Below are positions 55,890 to 64,000 of a stretch of DNA of 64,000 bases, in pieces. Every line of letters starts with the position of its first letter. Position 1 is the first letter of the stretch. The notes under the pieces are model-generated. The model was not told the DNA's origin, searched no databases, and worked only from the letters and a program-made list of their open reading frames with translations. Position numbers and translations under genes: made by a program. The stretch covers positions 124,001 to 188,000 of the forward strand of contig NZ_JAFEXF010000001.1 of NCBI RefSeq assembly GCF_016905445.1, read 5' to 3'. This DNA is from Streptomyces sp. G44. Lineage in GTDB: Bacteria; Actinomycetota; Actinomycetes; Streptomycetales; Streptomycetaceae.

Positions 55890-58800
55890 ATGCATGACGA
55901 CCGCACCCTGGTCGAAGCCCGCCTCAAGCGTGTTCTGGACGAGCGCGTCAGGCCCGCCGTGTACCCGGCCTCCGTACCGCTCGACGTCGCGGTGTGGCAC
56001 GCGCCGGGCGAGCCCGTGCCGGTGGCCGAAGGGCTCGCCGCCGAGCCGTCGCCGACCGCCGTCGGCGAGCGGTGGGGCGCGCCCTGGGGGACCAGCTGGT
56101 TCCGGGTGACCGGGACGGTGCCGAAGGAGTGGGCGGGCAGGACCGTCGAGGCGATCCTCGACCTCGGCTTCGACGAGAACATGCCCGGCTTTCAGTGCGA
56201 GGGCCTGGTCTACCGCCCCGACGGCACCCCGGTGAAGGGCCTCAACCCCCGCAACCAGTGGGTGCGGGTCGCCGCGCCCGCCGAGGGCGGCGAAGAGGTG
56301 CGGCTGCACATCGAGGCCGCGTCCAACCCCGTGATCCTCGACTACCACCCCTTTCTGCCCACGCGGTTGGGCGACAAGGAGACGGCGGGCAGCGAGCCCC
56401 AGTACACGCTGGCGCGCATGGACCTCGCCGTCTTCGACGAGACGGTGTGGCAGCTCGTCATCGACCTGGAGGTCCTGGGCGAGCTGATGCGGGAGCTGCC
56501 CGAAGACAGCGGGCGGCGCTACGACATCGTGCGCGCCGTCGGCCGCGCCCTCGACGCCGTCGACCTCCAGGACGTCAACGGCTCGGCCGCCGCGGCACGC
56601 GCCCGGCTCGAAGGGGTCCTGTCGACGCCCGCCGAGCCCTCCGCGCACCGCATCAGCGCCGTCGGCCACGCCCACATCGACTCCGCCTGGCTGTGGCCGC
56701 TGCGCGAGACGGTGCGCAAGGTGGCGCGTACGACGTCGAACATGACGGCGCTCATCGAGGACGAGCCCGAGTTCGTCTTCGCCATGTCGCAGGCGCAGCA
56801 GTGGGCCTGGATCAAGGAGCACCGCCCCGAGGTGTGGGCGAAGGTCAAGAAGGCGGTCGCCGACGGGCGGTTCGTGCCCGCGGGCGGCATGTGGGTCGAG
56901 TCGGACACCAACATGCCGGGGTCGGAGGCGATGGCCCGCCAGTTCGTGCACGGCAAGCGGTTCTTCCTCGACGAGTTCGGCGTCGAGAACGACGAGGCGT
57001 GGCTGCCCGACACCTTCGGCTTCGCCGCCGGGCTGCCGCAGATCATCAAGGCGGCCGGCTCCAAGTGGCTGCTCACGCAGAAGATCTCGTGGTCGCAGAC
57101 CAACCGCTTCCCGCACCACACCTTCAACTGGGAGGGCATCGACGGCACACGCATCTTCACCCACTTCCCGCCCGTCGACACCTACAACTGCTCGATGAAG
57201 GGCAGCGAGATCGCCCACGCGGCGAAGAACTTCAAGGACAAGGGCGTCGCCCGGCACTCGCTCGCGCCCACCGGCTGGGGCGACGGAGGCGGCGGCACCA
57301 CCCGCGAGATGATCGCGAAGGCCGCGCGCCTGGGTGACCTGGAGGGTTCGGCGACCGTGCGGTGGGAGACGCCGCGGCAGTTCTTCGAGAAGGCCGAGGC
57401 GGAGTACCCGAACGCCCCCGTCTGGGTCGGCGAGCTCTACCTGGAGCTGCACCGCGCGACGCTCACCAGCCAGGCGGGCACCAAGCAGGGCAACCGCCGC
57501 AGCGAGCACCTGCTGCGGGAGGCCGAGCTGTGGGCGGCGACGGCGGCCGTCCGGTGCGCCGGATTCACCTACCCCTACGAGCAGTTGGACCGCATCTGGA
57601 AGACGGTGCTGCTCCACCAGTTCCACGACATCCTGCCCGGCTCGTCGATCGCCTGGGTCCACCGCGAGGCCCGCGCGACCTACGCGGCGCTCGCCGAGGA
57701 GCTGACCGGCGTCATCGAGGCGGCGCAGCGCGCGCTCGCCGGGGAGGGCGGTGCGGACCTGGTCTTCAACTCCACGCCGCACACGTGTCACGGCGTGCCT
57801 GCCGGCGGTGCTCGGCCCGCCGCGATCGACGGGCAGTCCGCGATCACCCCGCGCGCCGAGGGCGGCTTCGTCCTCGACAACGGCCTGCTGCGGGTCGAGA
57901 TCGACGCGCGGGGCCTGGCCGTGTCGGTGTACGACATCGCGGCCGACCGGGAGACCGTCGCGCCGGGCACGGCCGCCAACCTGCCGCAGATCCACGCCGA
58001 CTTCCCGAACATGTGGGACGCGTGGGACGTGGACGAGTTCTACCGCAACACCGTCACGGACCTCACGGAGGCCGACGAGGTCGCGGCGGCGGAGGGCGCG
58101 ACGGGGGAGGGCGCGGCCGTCCGGGTCGTCCGCACCTTCGGCGCCTCGCGCATGACGCAGGTCCTCTCGCTGGCGCCGGGCGCGCGGCGGCTCGACATCG
58201 ACACCGAGGTCGACTGGCACGAGACGGAGAAGTTCCTCAAGCTGGCCTTCCCGCTGGACATCCACGCGGAGCGGTACGCCTCGGAGACCCAGTTCGGCCA
58301 CTTCTACCGGCCCACGCACACCAACACCAGCTGGGAGGCCGCCAAGTTCGAGGCGTGCAACCACCGCTTCGTGCACCTGGAGGAGCCGGGCTGGGGCGTC
58401 GCGCTGGTCAACGACTCGACGTACGGCCATGACGTGACCCGCGCGGTCCGCGCCGAGGACGCGGGCACCACCACGACCGTCCGGGTCTCGCTGCTGCGCG
58501 CCCCACGCTTCCCCGACCCCGAGACGGACCAGGGCGTGCACCGCTTCCGGCACGCGCTGGTGCCGGGCGCGGCGATCGGCGACGCGGTGCGCGAGGGCTA
58601 CCGCGTCAACCTGCCCGAGCGGCGGGTGAGCGGCGGCTCGGAGGTGGCCCCGCTGATCACGGTGGACAACGACGCGGTCGTCGTCACGGCGGTCAAGCTC
58701 GCCGACGACGGCAGCGGCGACGTGGTCGTCCGCTTCCACGAGGCGCACGGCGGCCGGGCGCGGGCCACGCTGACGGCGGGCTTCGAGGTCGGCTCGGTCA

Positions 58801-58922
58801 CGGTCACCGACCTGCTGGAACGGCCGCTGGCCGACGCGCCCGCCCCGGAGCGGACCGGCGGTGCGATCGCGGTGACGCTGCGGCCGTTCGAGCTCGTGAC
58901 GCTGCGGTTGACGAGGGGCTGA
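55890..58922 (+). CDS. Alpha-mannosidase, GH38
   Basis: 1010 residues, ATG after GGGAG. Hydrolyses terminal alpha-mannosides with a Zn-bound active site: HAHIDSAWLWPLRETVRK holds the metal His/Asp pair, WVESDTNMPGSEAM and TFGFAAGLPQI the nucleophile region, and HQFHDILPGSSIAWVH the late metal-binding His. The N-terminal domain (~220 residues) and the beta-sandwich C-terminus (~400 residues) are of family size. Cytosolic; no export signal. Last gene of the LacI-controlled locus, releasing mannose from imported oligosaccharides. A hairpin terminator follows 28 bases after the stop. Confidence 0.95.
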   Translation: MHDDRTLVEARLKRVLDERVRPAVYPASVPLDVAVWHAPGEPVPVAEGLAAEPSPTAVGERWGAPWGTSWFRVTGTVPKEWAGRTVEAILDLGFDENMPGFQCEGLVYRPDGTPVKGLNPRNQWVRVAAPAEGGEEVRLHIEAASNPVILDYHPFLPTRLGDKETAGSEPQYTLARMDLAVFDETVWQLVIDLEVLGELMRELPEDSGRRYDIVRAVGRALDAVDLQDVNGSAAAARARLEGVLSTPAEPSAHRISAVGHAHIDSAWLWPLRETVRKVARTTSNMTALIEDEPEFVFAMSQAQQWAWIKEHRPEVWAKVKKAVADGRFVPAGGMWVESDTNMPGSEAMARQFVHGKRFFLDEFGVENDEAWLPDTFGFAAGLPQIIKAAGSKWLLTQKISWSQTNRFPHHTFNWEGIDGTRIFTHFPPVDTYNCSMKGSEIAHAAKNFKDKGVARHSLAPTGWGDGGGGTTREMIAKAARLGDLEGSATVRWETPRQFFEKAEAEYPNAPVWVGELYLELHRATLTSQAGTKQGNRRSEHLLREAELWAATAAVRCAGFTYPYEQLDRIWKTVLLHQFHDILPGSSIAWVHREARATYAALAEELTGVIEAAQRALAGEGGADLVFNSTPHTCHGVPAGGARPAAIDGQSAITPRAEGGFVLDNGLLRVEIDARGLAVSVYDIAADRETVAPGTAANLPQIHADFPNMWDAWDVDEFYRNTVTDLTEADEVAAAEGATGEGAAVRVVRTFGASRMTQVLSLAPGARRLDIDTEVDWHETEKFLKLAFPLDIHAERYASETQFGHFYRPTHTNTSWEAAKFEACNHRFVHLEEPGWGVALVNDSTYGHDVTRAVRAEDAGTTTTVRVSLLRAPRFPDPETDQGVHRFRHALVPGAAIGDAVREGYRVNLPERRVSGGSEVAPLITVDNDAVVVTAVKLADDGSGDVVVRFHEAHGGRARATLTAGFEVGSVTVTDLLERPLADAPAPERTGGAIAVTLRPFELVTLRLTRG

Positions 58923-58949
58923 GGCCCGGCCGCCTCTCGGCGGACGCTG

Positions 58950-58990
58950 CCGGGCGCCGCCGGCCTCCCTTGGAGGGCGGCGGCACCCGG
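58950..58990 (+). terminator. Hairpin terminator between convergent genes
   Basis: CCGGGCGCCGCCGGCCTCC and the downstream GGAGG...GGCGGC...CCCGG arms form an imperfect stem of about 18 pairs around CTT, serving the mannosidase and the FG-GAP protein gene. Confidence 0.75.
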
Positions 58991-58996
58991 CGGGGA

Positions 58997-59743
58997 TCAG
59001 GAGCAGGGCTTGTAGAAGTGCTTCCAGCCGTCGCCGGGCATGGTGGGCGGCTCGGCCGGCGTCCCGCTCTCCCCGTACTTCTGCTGGAGTCCGTAGTCGT
59101 ACTTCCCCGGGCCGCTGCCCGGCTTCGACAGGCGCACCTCCCGGGTCAGCACTCCGTCACCCTCGTTGTTGAGCACCGCCAGGTCCGGGTACGCGTCGCC
59201 GCCGTAGTCGGCGATCCGGAGCTCCCTGGCCTCGCCGCGGTCGCCGATGTCGGAGTGCCGGGCGGTGGCGGAGCCGAGGTTCGAGCGCTTGAGCGGGCCG
59301 GGGCGGTACTCCGCGACGCGGGCCGTCGCGGGGTCGTCCACGCCGGACGGCTTGACGACGTTGACGACGATGTCCAGCGTGCCGTTGTGCCGGAAGTCGG
59401 CCACCGCGGCGGACGTGATCTCGCCCGGCTTCGCGCGGAGAAGGCCGCTGACGGCGTACTTCTGGCCGAACGACCCGTCCGCGGCGCCCCACTGGATCGT
59501 CATCCCGGTGCCGGTGTGGCCGGGGTTGTCGATCTTGTCGGGGCGGCCGTCGCCGTCGAGGTCACCGACCAGCGCCGTGGCACCGGCCAGACACGGCCCC
59601 GTCGCCTCGGCGGCCCTGCCGGAGTGCCCCGCGCCGCCCGGGGACGACGGCCCGGCCGCGTTGGCCTGCTGGCCCGCGACGGTCAGGGTCAGGGCGACGG
59701 CCGTGACAGGCACCGCGATCAGGCGTGTGTGCTTGCGAAGCAT
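58997..59743 (-). CDS. Secreted FG-GAP/VCBS-repeat protein
   Basis: 248 residues from ATG at 59743 (GGGAG eight bases upstream), with a Sec signal peptide MLRKHTRLIAVPVTAVAL and probable cleavage after ANA. The mature part contains beta-propeller-type repeats with Asp-rich calcium loops: VGDLDGDGRPDKID, VADFRHNGTLDIVVN and IADYGGDAYPDLAVLN. Two Cys (one near the start of the mature protein, one at the C-terminal PCS) may form a disulphide. Function unknown; such small propeller fragments are common extracellular proteins. Confidence 0.85.
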   Translation of the reverse strand: MLRKHTRLIAVPVTAVALTLTVAGQQANAAGPSSPGGAGHSGRAAEATGPCLAGATALVGDLDGDGRPDKIDNPGHTGTGMTIQWGAADGSFGQKYAVSGLLRAKPGEITSAAVADFRHNGTLDIVVNVVKPSGVDDPATARVAEYRPGPLKRSNLGSATARHSDIGDRGEARELRIADYGGDAYPDLAVLNNEGDGVLTREVRLSKPGSGPGKYDYGLQQKYGESGTPAEPPTMPGDGWKHFYKPCS

Positions 59744-59969
59744 GGTGCGAACTCCCATGTCGTTGCTGCTGAGCCGTGTTCGGATCAGTGCGGCCGAGCC
59801 TGCGCGGCGATCCGTCCCACCCGCCACGGCTGCCCGGAAGTCAGGGATACCGGAACGCGGAAACAGCCGGTGACCAGGGAGAACGCGACCCACCTGGAAC
59901 GCGGGGGTGGGACGGGCGGGGCGCGTCGCCAGGGGCTCGGCACGCGAGCGCGAGGACGGGGTGCGGTGG

Positions 59970-61397
59970 CTACGGTCTCCGAGCGGGCGGGGCGAGCTTC
60001 GTCGGTGCCAGGAACTCACGGACGTACGTACGTTCCCAGCAGGCGCCCGTCTCGCGCAGCTCGCGCCAGGTGGTGTACCGGTAGCGGTACAGCCGGGCGC
60101 GGATGTGCGTGGGCGGGGAACCGGGCGGGAACGGCGAGTGGCGCAGCAGCCGCAGCGTGTCGCGGTCGTCGTCCAGGAGGCGTTCCACCAGCGGACCGAA
60201 CCACGTGCGGGCGTACGCGGGCGAGAGCGCGGCGAACCACATCAGCCAGTCGAGCCGAAGGTGATGAGGCGCGAACTGGCGCGGCCAGCGCCGCACATCG
60301 CCGGGCTTGCCCTTGAACTCGTAAGCGAGCCACGCGGAGTCCTCGCGCGGCCGCGGGTCCGCCGTGCCCTCGATGACGATCTCCTGGCGGACCCGGCTGA
60401 CGCTGCCGAACGCGCCGTACGCGTTGACGAGGTGCAGGGGGTCGAAGGAGCAGTTCATGACCTGCCGCCGGGACAGAAGGTTCCGTACGGGGCGGTAACT
60501 GAGCGCGAGGAGGCCCGCGGCGACGGCGATGACCAGCACCTCGTACCAGAGCGGGGCCGGCGCGTACCGCGTCGGAGTGTGCCAGGGGGAGAAGTCCACG
60601 GCGGACACCGCGAGCACGATGGTGATCCAGTTGAGCCAGGCGAAGTTGCCGGAGAGGACCAGCCACAGCTGGGTCACGATCATCAGGCAGGCCGCGCCCG
60701 TCGCCACCGGCTGCGGGGCGAACAGCAAGAATGGCACGATGAGTTGGGTGACGTGGTTGGCCGCGACCTCCACCCGGTGCAGGGGCTTCGGCAGGTGGTG
60801 GAAGAACCAGCTCAGCGGGCCGGGCATCGGCTGCGTCTCGTGGTGGAAGTAGAGGCAGGTGAGCTCGCGCCAGCACGCGTCGCCGCGCATCTTGATCAGC
60901 CCCGCGCCGAACTCCACGCGGAAGAGCACCCAGCGGAGCAGGAAGAGCACGAGGACGGGCGGCGCGACGTGGTCGTTGCCGAGGAAGACCGCGAGGAAGC
61001 CCACTTCCAGGAGCAGGGACTCCCAGCCGAAGCCGTACCAGGTCTGCCCCACGTTCACGATGGAGAGATACAGCGCCCACGGGACCAGCCACAGCACCAT
61101 CGCGCCCCACAGCGGGAGCAGGCTGTCGGCGCCCGCGAGCAGCGCCACCGCGACCGCGCAGCCCGCCCACGCGCAGCACGCGAAGAACCGGTCCGAGTAG
61201 TGGAGCTGGAAGAGGCTCGGCGCCCGCCGGAACGGCACCCGCTCCACGTACCTCGGCACGGGCAGCATGCCGCGCTCGCCGATGAGCGCACGGAACTGAA
61301 GGGCGGCGCCCAGGAAAGCCACGAGATAGAGCGCGGCCAGGCCCCGCTGGAAGACCAGCCGGCTCATGCCGTACGCGTCCGCGGTGAACCACTCCAC
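59970..61397 (-). CDS. Lipase maturation factor-family membrane protein
   Basis: 475 residues with about seven or eight hydrophobic segments (GLAALYLVAFLGAALQF, LLPLWGAMVLWLVPWALYL and VLVLFLLRWVLFRVEFGAGLIK among them). Family signatures: the N-terminal REYL-type helix, LIKMRGDACWRELTCLYFHHETQPMP in part, and the soluble C-terminal LMF domain with RPREDSAWLAYEFKGKPGD. Human LMF1 folds dimeric lipases in the ER; the bacterial function is not established. Transcribed alone, away from the FG-GAP gene by 226 bases. Confidence 0.88.
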   Translation of the reverse strand: MEWFTADAYGMSRLVFQRGLAALYLVAFLGAALQFRALIGERGMLPVPRYVERVPFRRAPSLFQLHYSDRFFACCAWAGCAVAVALLAGADSLLPLWGAMVLWLVPWALYLSIVNVGQTWYGFGWESLLLEVGFLAVFLGNDHVAPPVLVLFLLRWVLFRVEFGAGLIKMRGDACWRELTCLYFHHETQPMPGPLSWFFHHLPKPLHRVEVAANHVTQLIVPFLLFAPQPVATGAACLMIVTQLWLVLSGNFAWLNWITIVLAVSAVDFSPWHTPTRYAPAPLWYEVLVIAVAAGLLALSYRPVRNLLSRRQVMNCSFDPLHLVNAYGAFGSVSRVRQEIVIEGTADPRPREDSAWLAYEFKGKPGDVRRWPRQFAPHHLRLDWLMWFAALSPAYARTWFGPLVERLLDDDRDTLRLLRHSPFPPGSPPTHIRARLYRYRYTTWRELRETGACWERTYVREFLAPTKLAPPARRP

Positions 61398-61945
61398 GCC
61401 TCCATTGTGCCGCCGGGTGATCTTCTCGGCCTGCGAGGCGCCGCGCGCGCCCGCAGACGATGACCGAGCGCGCCCTCGGACAGCCCGACCCTCAGGATCC
61501 CGACCCCCAGGATCCCGACCCCCATACCTCGGCCCTCAGGACCTCGGCCCTCAGGACCCCGCGCGCCCGTGAACCAGTCAGCGGACGCCCGGGAGAGCCA
61601 CGCCGATCGGGCCAATCGTTCCCCGGCCCCCACGTCGCTGGTGTCCCAGCCGCCACGGCGGTCCGCCGCGCGGACGCGCGACCGCGTTCCGGAAAGCCGT
61701 TGAGTTCAGTCATCAGTCACATATTCGAGAGCTTTTTCGAGATTCGGAATGCGGGCATCCGAATGGTTGCGGCTTGGCGCATTAGCGACGGTAATAGGAT
61801 GCCATCGAGTCAAATAGTGCTGGTGGTTGATTTCTATATATGGCACAGTCGACACACGGGCGGCAGGTCAAGTCAGGGGAATTGATCCAGCCGGCCGTCC
61901 GGCCGGTCAAGGATCAGCCGTCAGGCACGGGGGAGACGTCGATTC
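61398..61945. other. Intergenic region with short tandem repeats and an AT-rich promoter part
   Basis: About 550 bases without a supported gene. 61490-61560 holds degenerate 15-base tandem repeats (caggatcccgacccc, then tcggccctcaggacc). From about 61700 the sequence becomes unusually AT-rich for this genome, including TTGATT and TATATA near 61828-61842, and probably carries the promoter and control sites of the LuxR-family gene at 61946. Confidence 0.45.
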
Positions 61946-64000
61946 ATGAACTTGGTGGAACGTGGTGAAGAATTCTCGATCATGGCAGGCATGCTCCGCT
62001 CATGTGCGGGCGGGCATGGCGGAGTCCTGCTGGTAAGCGGCCCGGTGGCCAGCGGCAAAACGGCGCTCCTGCGTGCCTTCGGTGAGCGTGCCGCCGCCGC
62101 GGGCGCCCTGTATTTGCAGGCCACGGCGGCGGAGGCGGAGAGTGACCTGCCCCTTGGCGTCATGGGGCAGCTGCTGCTCGGCGCGGGCCTCGTGGGTGCG
62201 GACGCGTGGCGCGCGCGCCGCCTGCCGGGCCTCGCCGCGGACGACGTACCACCGGAGCGGGCGCCGGGCGCACCGCCCGTCATGGCGATGAACGGGATTC
62301 CCGAGCTCTGCGGGATTCTGCTCGAAAGAGCAAGGGAAAGCACGGTGGTGCTCGGCATCGACGACGCGCACCACGCCGACAGTGCGTCCTTGGAATGCCT
62401 GCTCTACCTGGCCCGCCGACTCGACGCGAGCCGCATTCTGATCGTTCTCGGCGAGAACAGCGGTTTTCTGGCCGGTAATACGCGATTGCGCATTGATTTG
62501 CCGCGCCTGCCGGGCTGCCGCAATATCAGGCTCGGGCCCCTCCAGCGGCAGGGAGTGGCCGAAATGATCTCAGTGTTCGGCGAATCCGGGTGGCGCACGC
62601 GCAAGCTCGTCTCGCAGCTCCACCGGATGGGCGGCGGCAGCCCTCTGCTGACCCGCGCGCTGATCGAGGACCACCACTCGTCGGCCACCGCGAGAGGCGC
62701 CGACGCCGACCTGGTGCCGGGCGAGGCCTTCGTCCAGGCCGTCGCGACCGGCCTCTACCGCAGCGACGTCGCCACGCGGCGCACCGCCTGGGCGCTCGCC
62801 GTGGCAGGCCCCGACGTGTCGCTCGCCGAACTGGCGGAAGTCCTCGGCACCGCCCGGGAGTCGCTCCACCGCAGCCTGCGCGCGCTGAACGACGCGGGCC
62901 TGCTCGACGCCGGCTGGTTCCGCCACGAAGCGGCGCGCGCCGCGGTGCTCAGGAGCCTGGAACCCGCCGCCCGCACCCGCCTGGAGACCCGCTTCGCCCA
63001 GGTCCTGCACGAGCACGGCGCCGCCGCGACCGTCGTCGTCCGGCATCTGCTGGCGGCCGGGACCGTGGACGCCCCCTGGGCCGTGCGCACCCTGATCGAA
63101 GCCGCCGACCGGGCCCTCGCCGACGACGAGGTCGATCTCGCCCTCGGCTGTCTGCGGGTCGCCCGCGAGTCCCGCACCGACCGGCAGCAGACGCTGGAGA
63201 TCCGGGCGGCGCTCACCCGGGCCGCCTGGCGCGTCAACCCCTCCAGCGTCGCCCAGCACCTGCCCGAGCTGACCGCCGCCGCGCTGGACGGGCGGCTCGG
63301 CACCCGCCGCGCCGACGAACTCGTCGGCCACCTGCTCTGGTTCGGCCACGTGGACCGCGCCCTCGACGTGCTCCGCGCCGCCGAGCACCGCGACGGCGAA
63401 CCCCTCGGCCGGCACGTGCAGCAGGGGCGGCACGGCCCCGGCGCGCCCCATCGGCACGACTGCCCGCGCCGCTGGATGGCGTACGCCTATCCGGGCCTGC
63501 CCGCCTCCGCCCGCACCTGCCCCGGCGAGGGTCCGGAACCCGGGACGCCCGAGCACGCCGGACATGCGCACGCCGGACATGAGCACACCGGCCCCGAGCA
63601 CACCGGCCTCGAACACACCGGCCCCGAACACGCCCCGTCCCGCGCGCGCAGCCCCCACCAGCGTGCGGCCACCCTCATGAAGGCCCTCATCGCCGGGGCG
63701 GGCGAGGTGGACGCGGAAGTCGTCGGCCTGGCCGAGCAGATCTTGCAGAGCACCCGCCTCGACGACAGCACCCTGACCGCGCTCCTGGTGGCGCTCAACT
63801 CCCTGGTCCTCGCCGACCGTCTCGACACCGCCGCCTTCTGGTGCGAGACGCTCCGCGAGGAAGCCGCCGAGCGGCACGCCCCCATGTGGCAGGCGCTGCT
63901 CACCTCGGCCAGGGCCCGCATCGAACTGCGCACGGGCGCGCTCGCCGCCGCCGAGGAGTCGGCGCGCTCGGCGCTCACGCTCGTCCCCGCCGCCGGCTGG
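61946..64000 (+). CDS. LuxR-family large ATPase regulator (LAL type), C-terminus off the right edge
   Basis: 685 residues are visible from ATG at 61946 (GGGGAG ten bases upstream); the frame is still open at the end. It begins MNLVERGEEFSIMAGMLRSC, typical of LAL proteins. Walker A is VSGPVASGKTALLRAF (about residues 32-47) and Walker B VVLGIDDAHHAD (about 133-144), followed by the winged-helix and TPR-like middle of STAND ATPases (LVAVAGPDVSLAELAEVL region). About residues 535-565 carry a His-rich tandem repeat (EHTG and HAG units), unusual for the family. The LuxR HTH expected at the C-terminus would lie beyond the window. LAL regulators often activate polyketide clusters, so one may begin to the right. 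Confidence 0.85.
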   Translation, partial: MNLVERGEEFSIMAGMLRSCAGGHGGVLLVSGPVASGKTALLRAFGERAAAAGALYLQATAAEAESDLPLGVMGQLLLGAGLVGADAWRARRLPGLAADDVPPERAPGAPPVMAMNGIPELCGILLERARESTVVLGIDDAHHADSASLECLLYLARRLDASRILIVLGENSGFLAGNTRLRIDLPRLPGCRNIRLGPLQRQGVAEMISVFGESGWRTRKLVSQLHRMGGGSPLLTRALIEDHHSSATARGADADLVPGEAFVQAVATGLYRSDVATRRTAWALAVAGPDVSLAELAEVLGTARESLHRSLRALNDAGLLDAGWFRHEAARAAVLRSLEPAARTRLETRFAQVLHEHGAAATVVVRHLLAAGTVDAPWAVRTLIEAADRALADDEVDLALGCLRVARESRTDRQQTLEIRAALTRAAWRVNPSSVAQHLPELTAAALDGRLGTRRADELVGHLLWFGHVDRALDVLRAAEHRDGEPLGRHVQQGRHGPGAPHRHDCPRRWMAYAYPGLPASARTCPGEGPEPGTPEHAGHAHAGHEHTGPEHTGLEHTGPEHAPSRARSPHQRAATLMKALIAGAGEVDAEVVGLAEQILQSTRLDDSTLTALLVALNSLVLADRLDTAAFWCETLREEAAERHAPMWQALLTSARARIELRTGALAAAEESARSALTLVPAAGW

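Noticed and set aside
55770-58748. Long open frame on the minus strand opposite the alpha-mannosidase
   Set aside because: Antisense frames of this length are normal in G+C-rich genes; the sense strand has unmistakable GH38 motifs and the antisense product is low-complexity.

Overview
The base composition (roughly 70% G+C over most of the window), the frequent GTG starts with strong GGAGG-type ribosome binding sites, and the gene content (a PanD core locus, an Rpf cell-wall hydrolase, GlgA/GlgC, a NsdA-type XRE/TPR regulator, a large LuxR-type ATPase regulator) point to a Streptomyces or very close actinomycete chromosome. No rRNA, tRNA or CRISPR array was recognised. All calls come from reading the sequence; no database search was run.

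Layout. (1) 1-6029: three co-directional genes of no recognised function (one cut by the left edge, one of 1158 aa, one of 379 aa with a fibre-like C-terminus). (2) 6030-7158: a mostly empty stretch with a mobile-element-type coiled-coil/HTH gene lacking a convincing start. (3) 7159-20712: a 14-gene minus-strand array, many genes overlapping by 1-4 bases. It encodes a HAD phosphatase, a GT-B capsule-type transferase, a thymidylate-synthase-fold enzyme with an Asp predicted to select cytosine, a NodU/CmcH carbamoyltransferase, a second glycosyltransferase, a P-loop kinase, a methyltransferase, two APH-fold kinases, a histidine phosphatase, an SDR epimerase, a SAH-hydrolase-like protein, a frameshifted NUDIX hydrolase and a KdsB-type CMP-sugar synthetase. 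This looks like an undescribed pathway for a carbamoylated, sugar-bearing cytidine nucleotide or nucleoside. Beside it lie an anti-sigma-type ATPase, a divergent XRE/TPR regulator and a TrmO-family gene (20736-23519).

(4) 24077-32990: an accessory island with a low-G+C STAND-type NTPase carrying a nuclease-like N-terminus, a divergent 1812-aa GHKL ATPase with a C-terminal DUF3883-like domain, and an AlpA/excisionase-like HTH protein. It is a candidate anti-phage locus. (5) 33529-48595: ordinary chromosomal genes: panD, GNAT, Asp/Glu racemase, a proline-rich small protein, a CE7 esterase, an Rpf-LysM-M23 hydrolase, a DMT transporter, an FhuF-like 2Fe-2S protein, glgA-glgC, an unusual SDR, a MerR/monooxygenase divergent pair, DUF1062, an alpha/beta hydrolase and a deazaflavin-reductase/hemerythrin fusion.

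(6) 48588-61397: a YbdK-type ligase, then a mannoside-utilisation locus (LacI regulator, twin operators, solute-binding lipoprotein, two permeases, GH5-like hydrolase, GH38 alpha-mannosidase), a secreted FG-GAP protein and a lipase-maturation-factor membrane protein. (7) 61946-64000: the N-terminal 685 residues of a LuxR-family (LAL-type) ATPase regulator running off the right edge, with a His-rich tandem repeat, perhaps the edge of another biosynthetic cluster.
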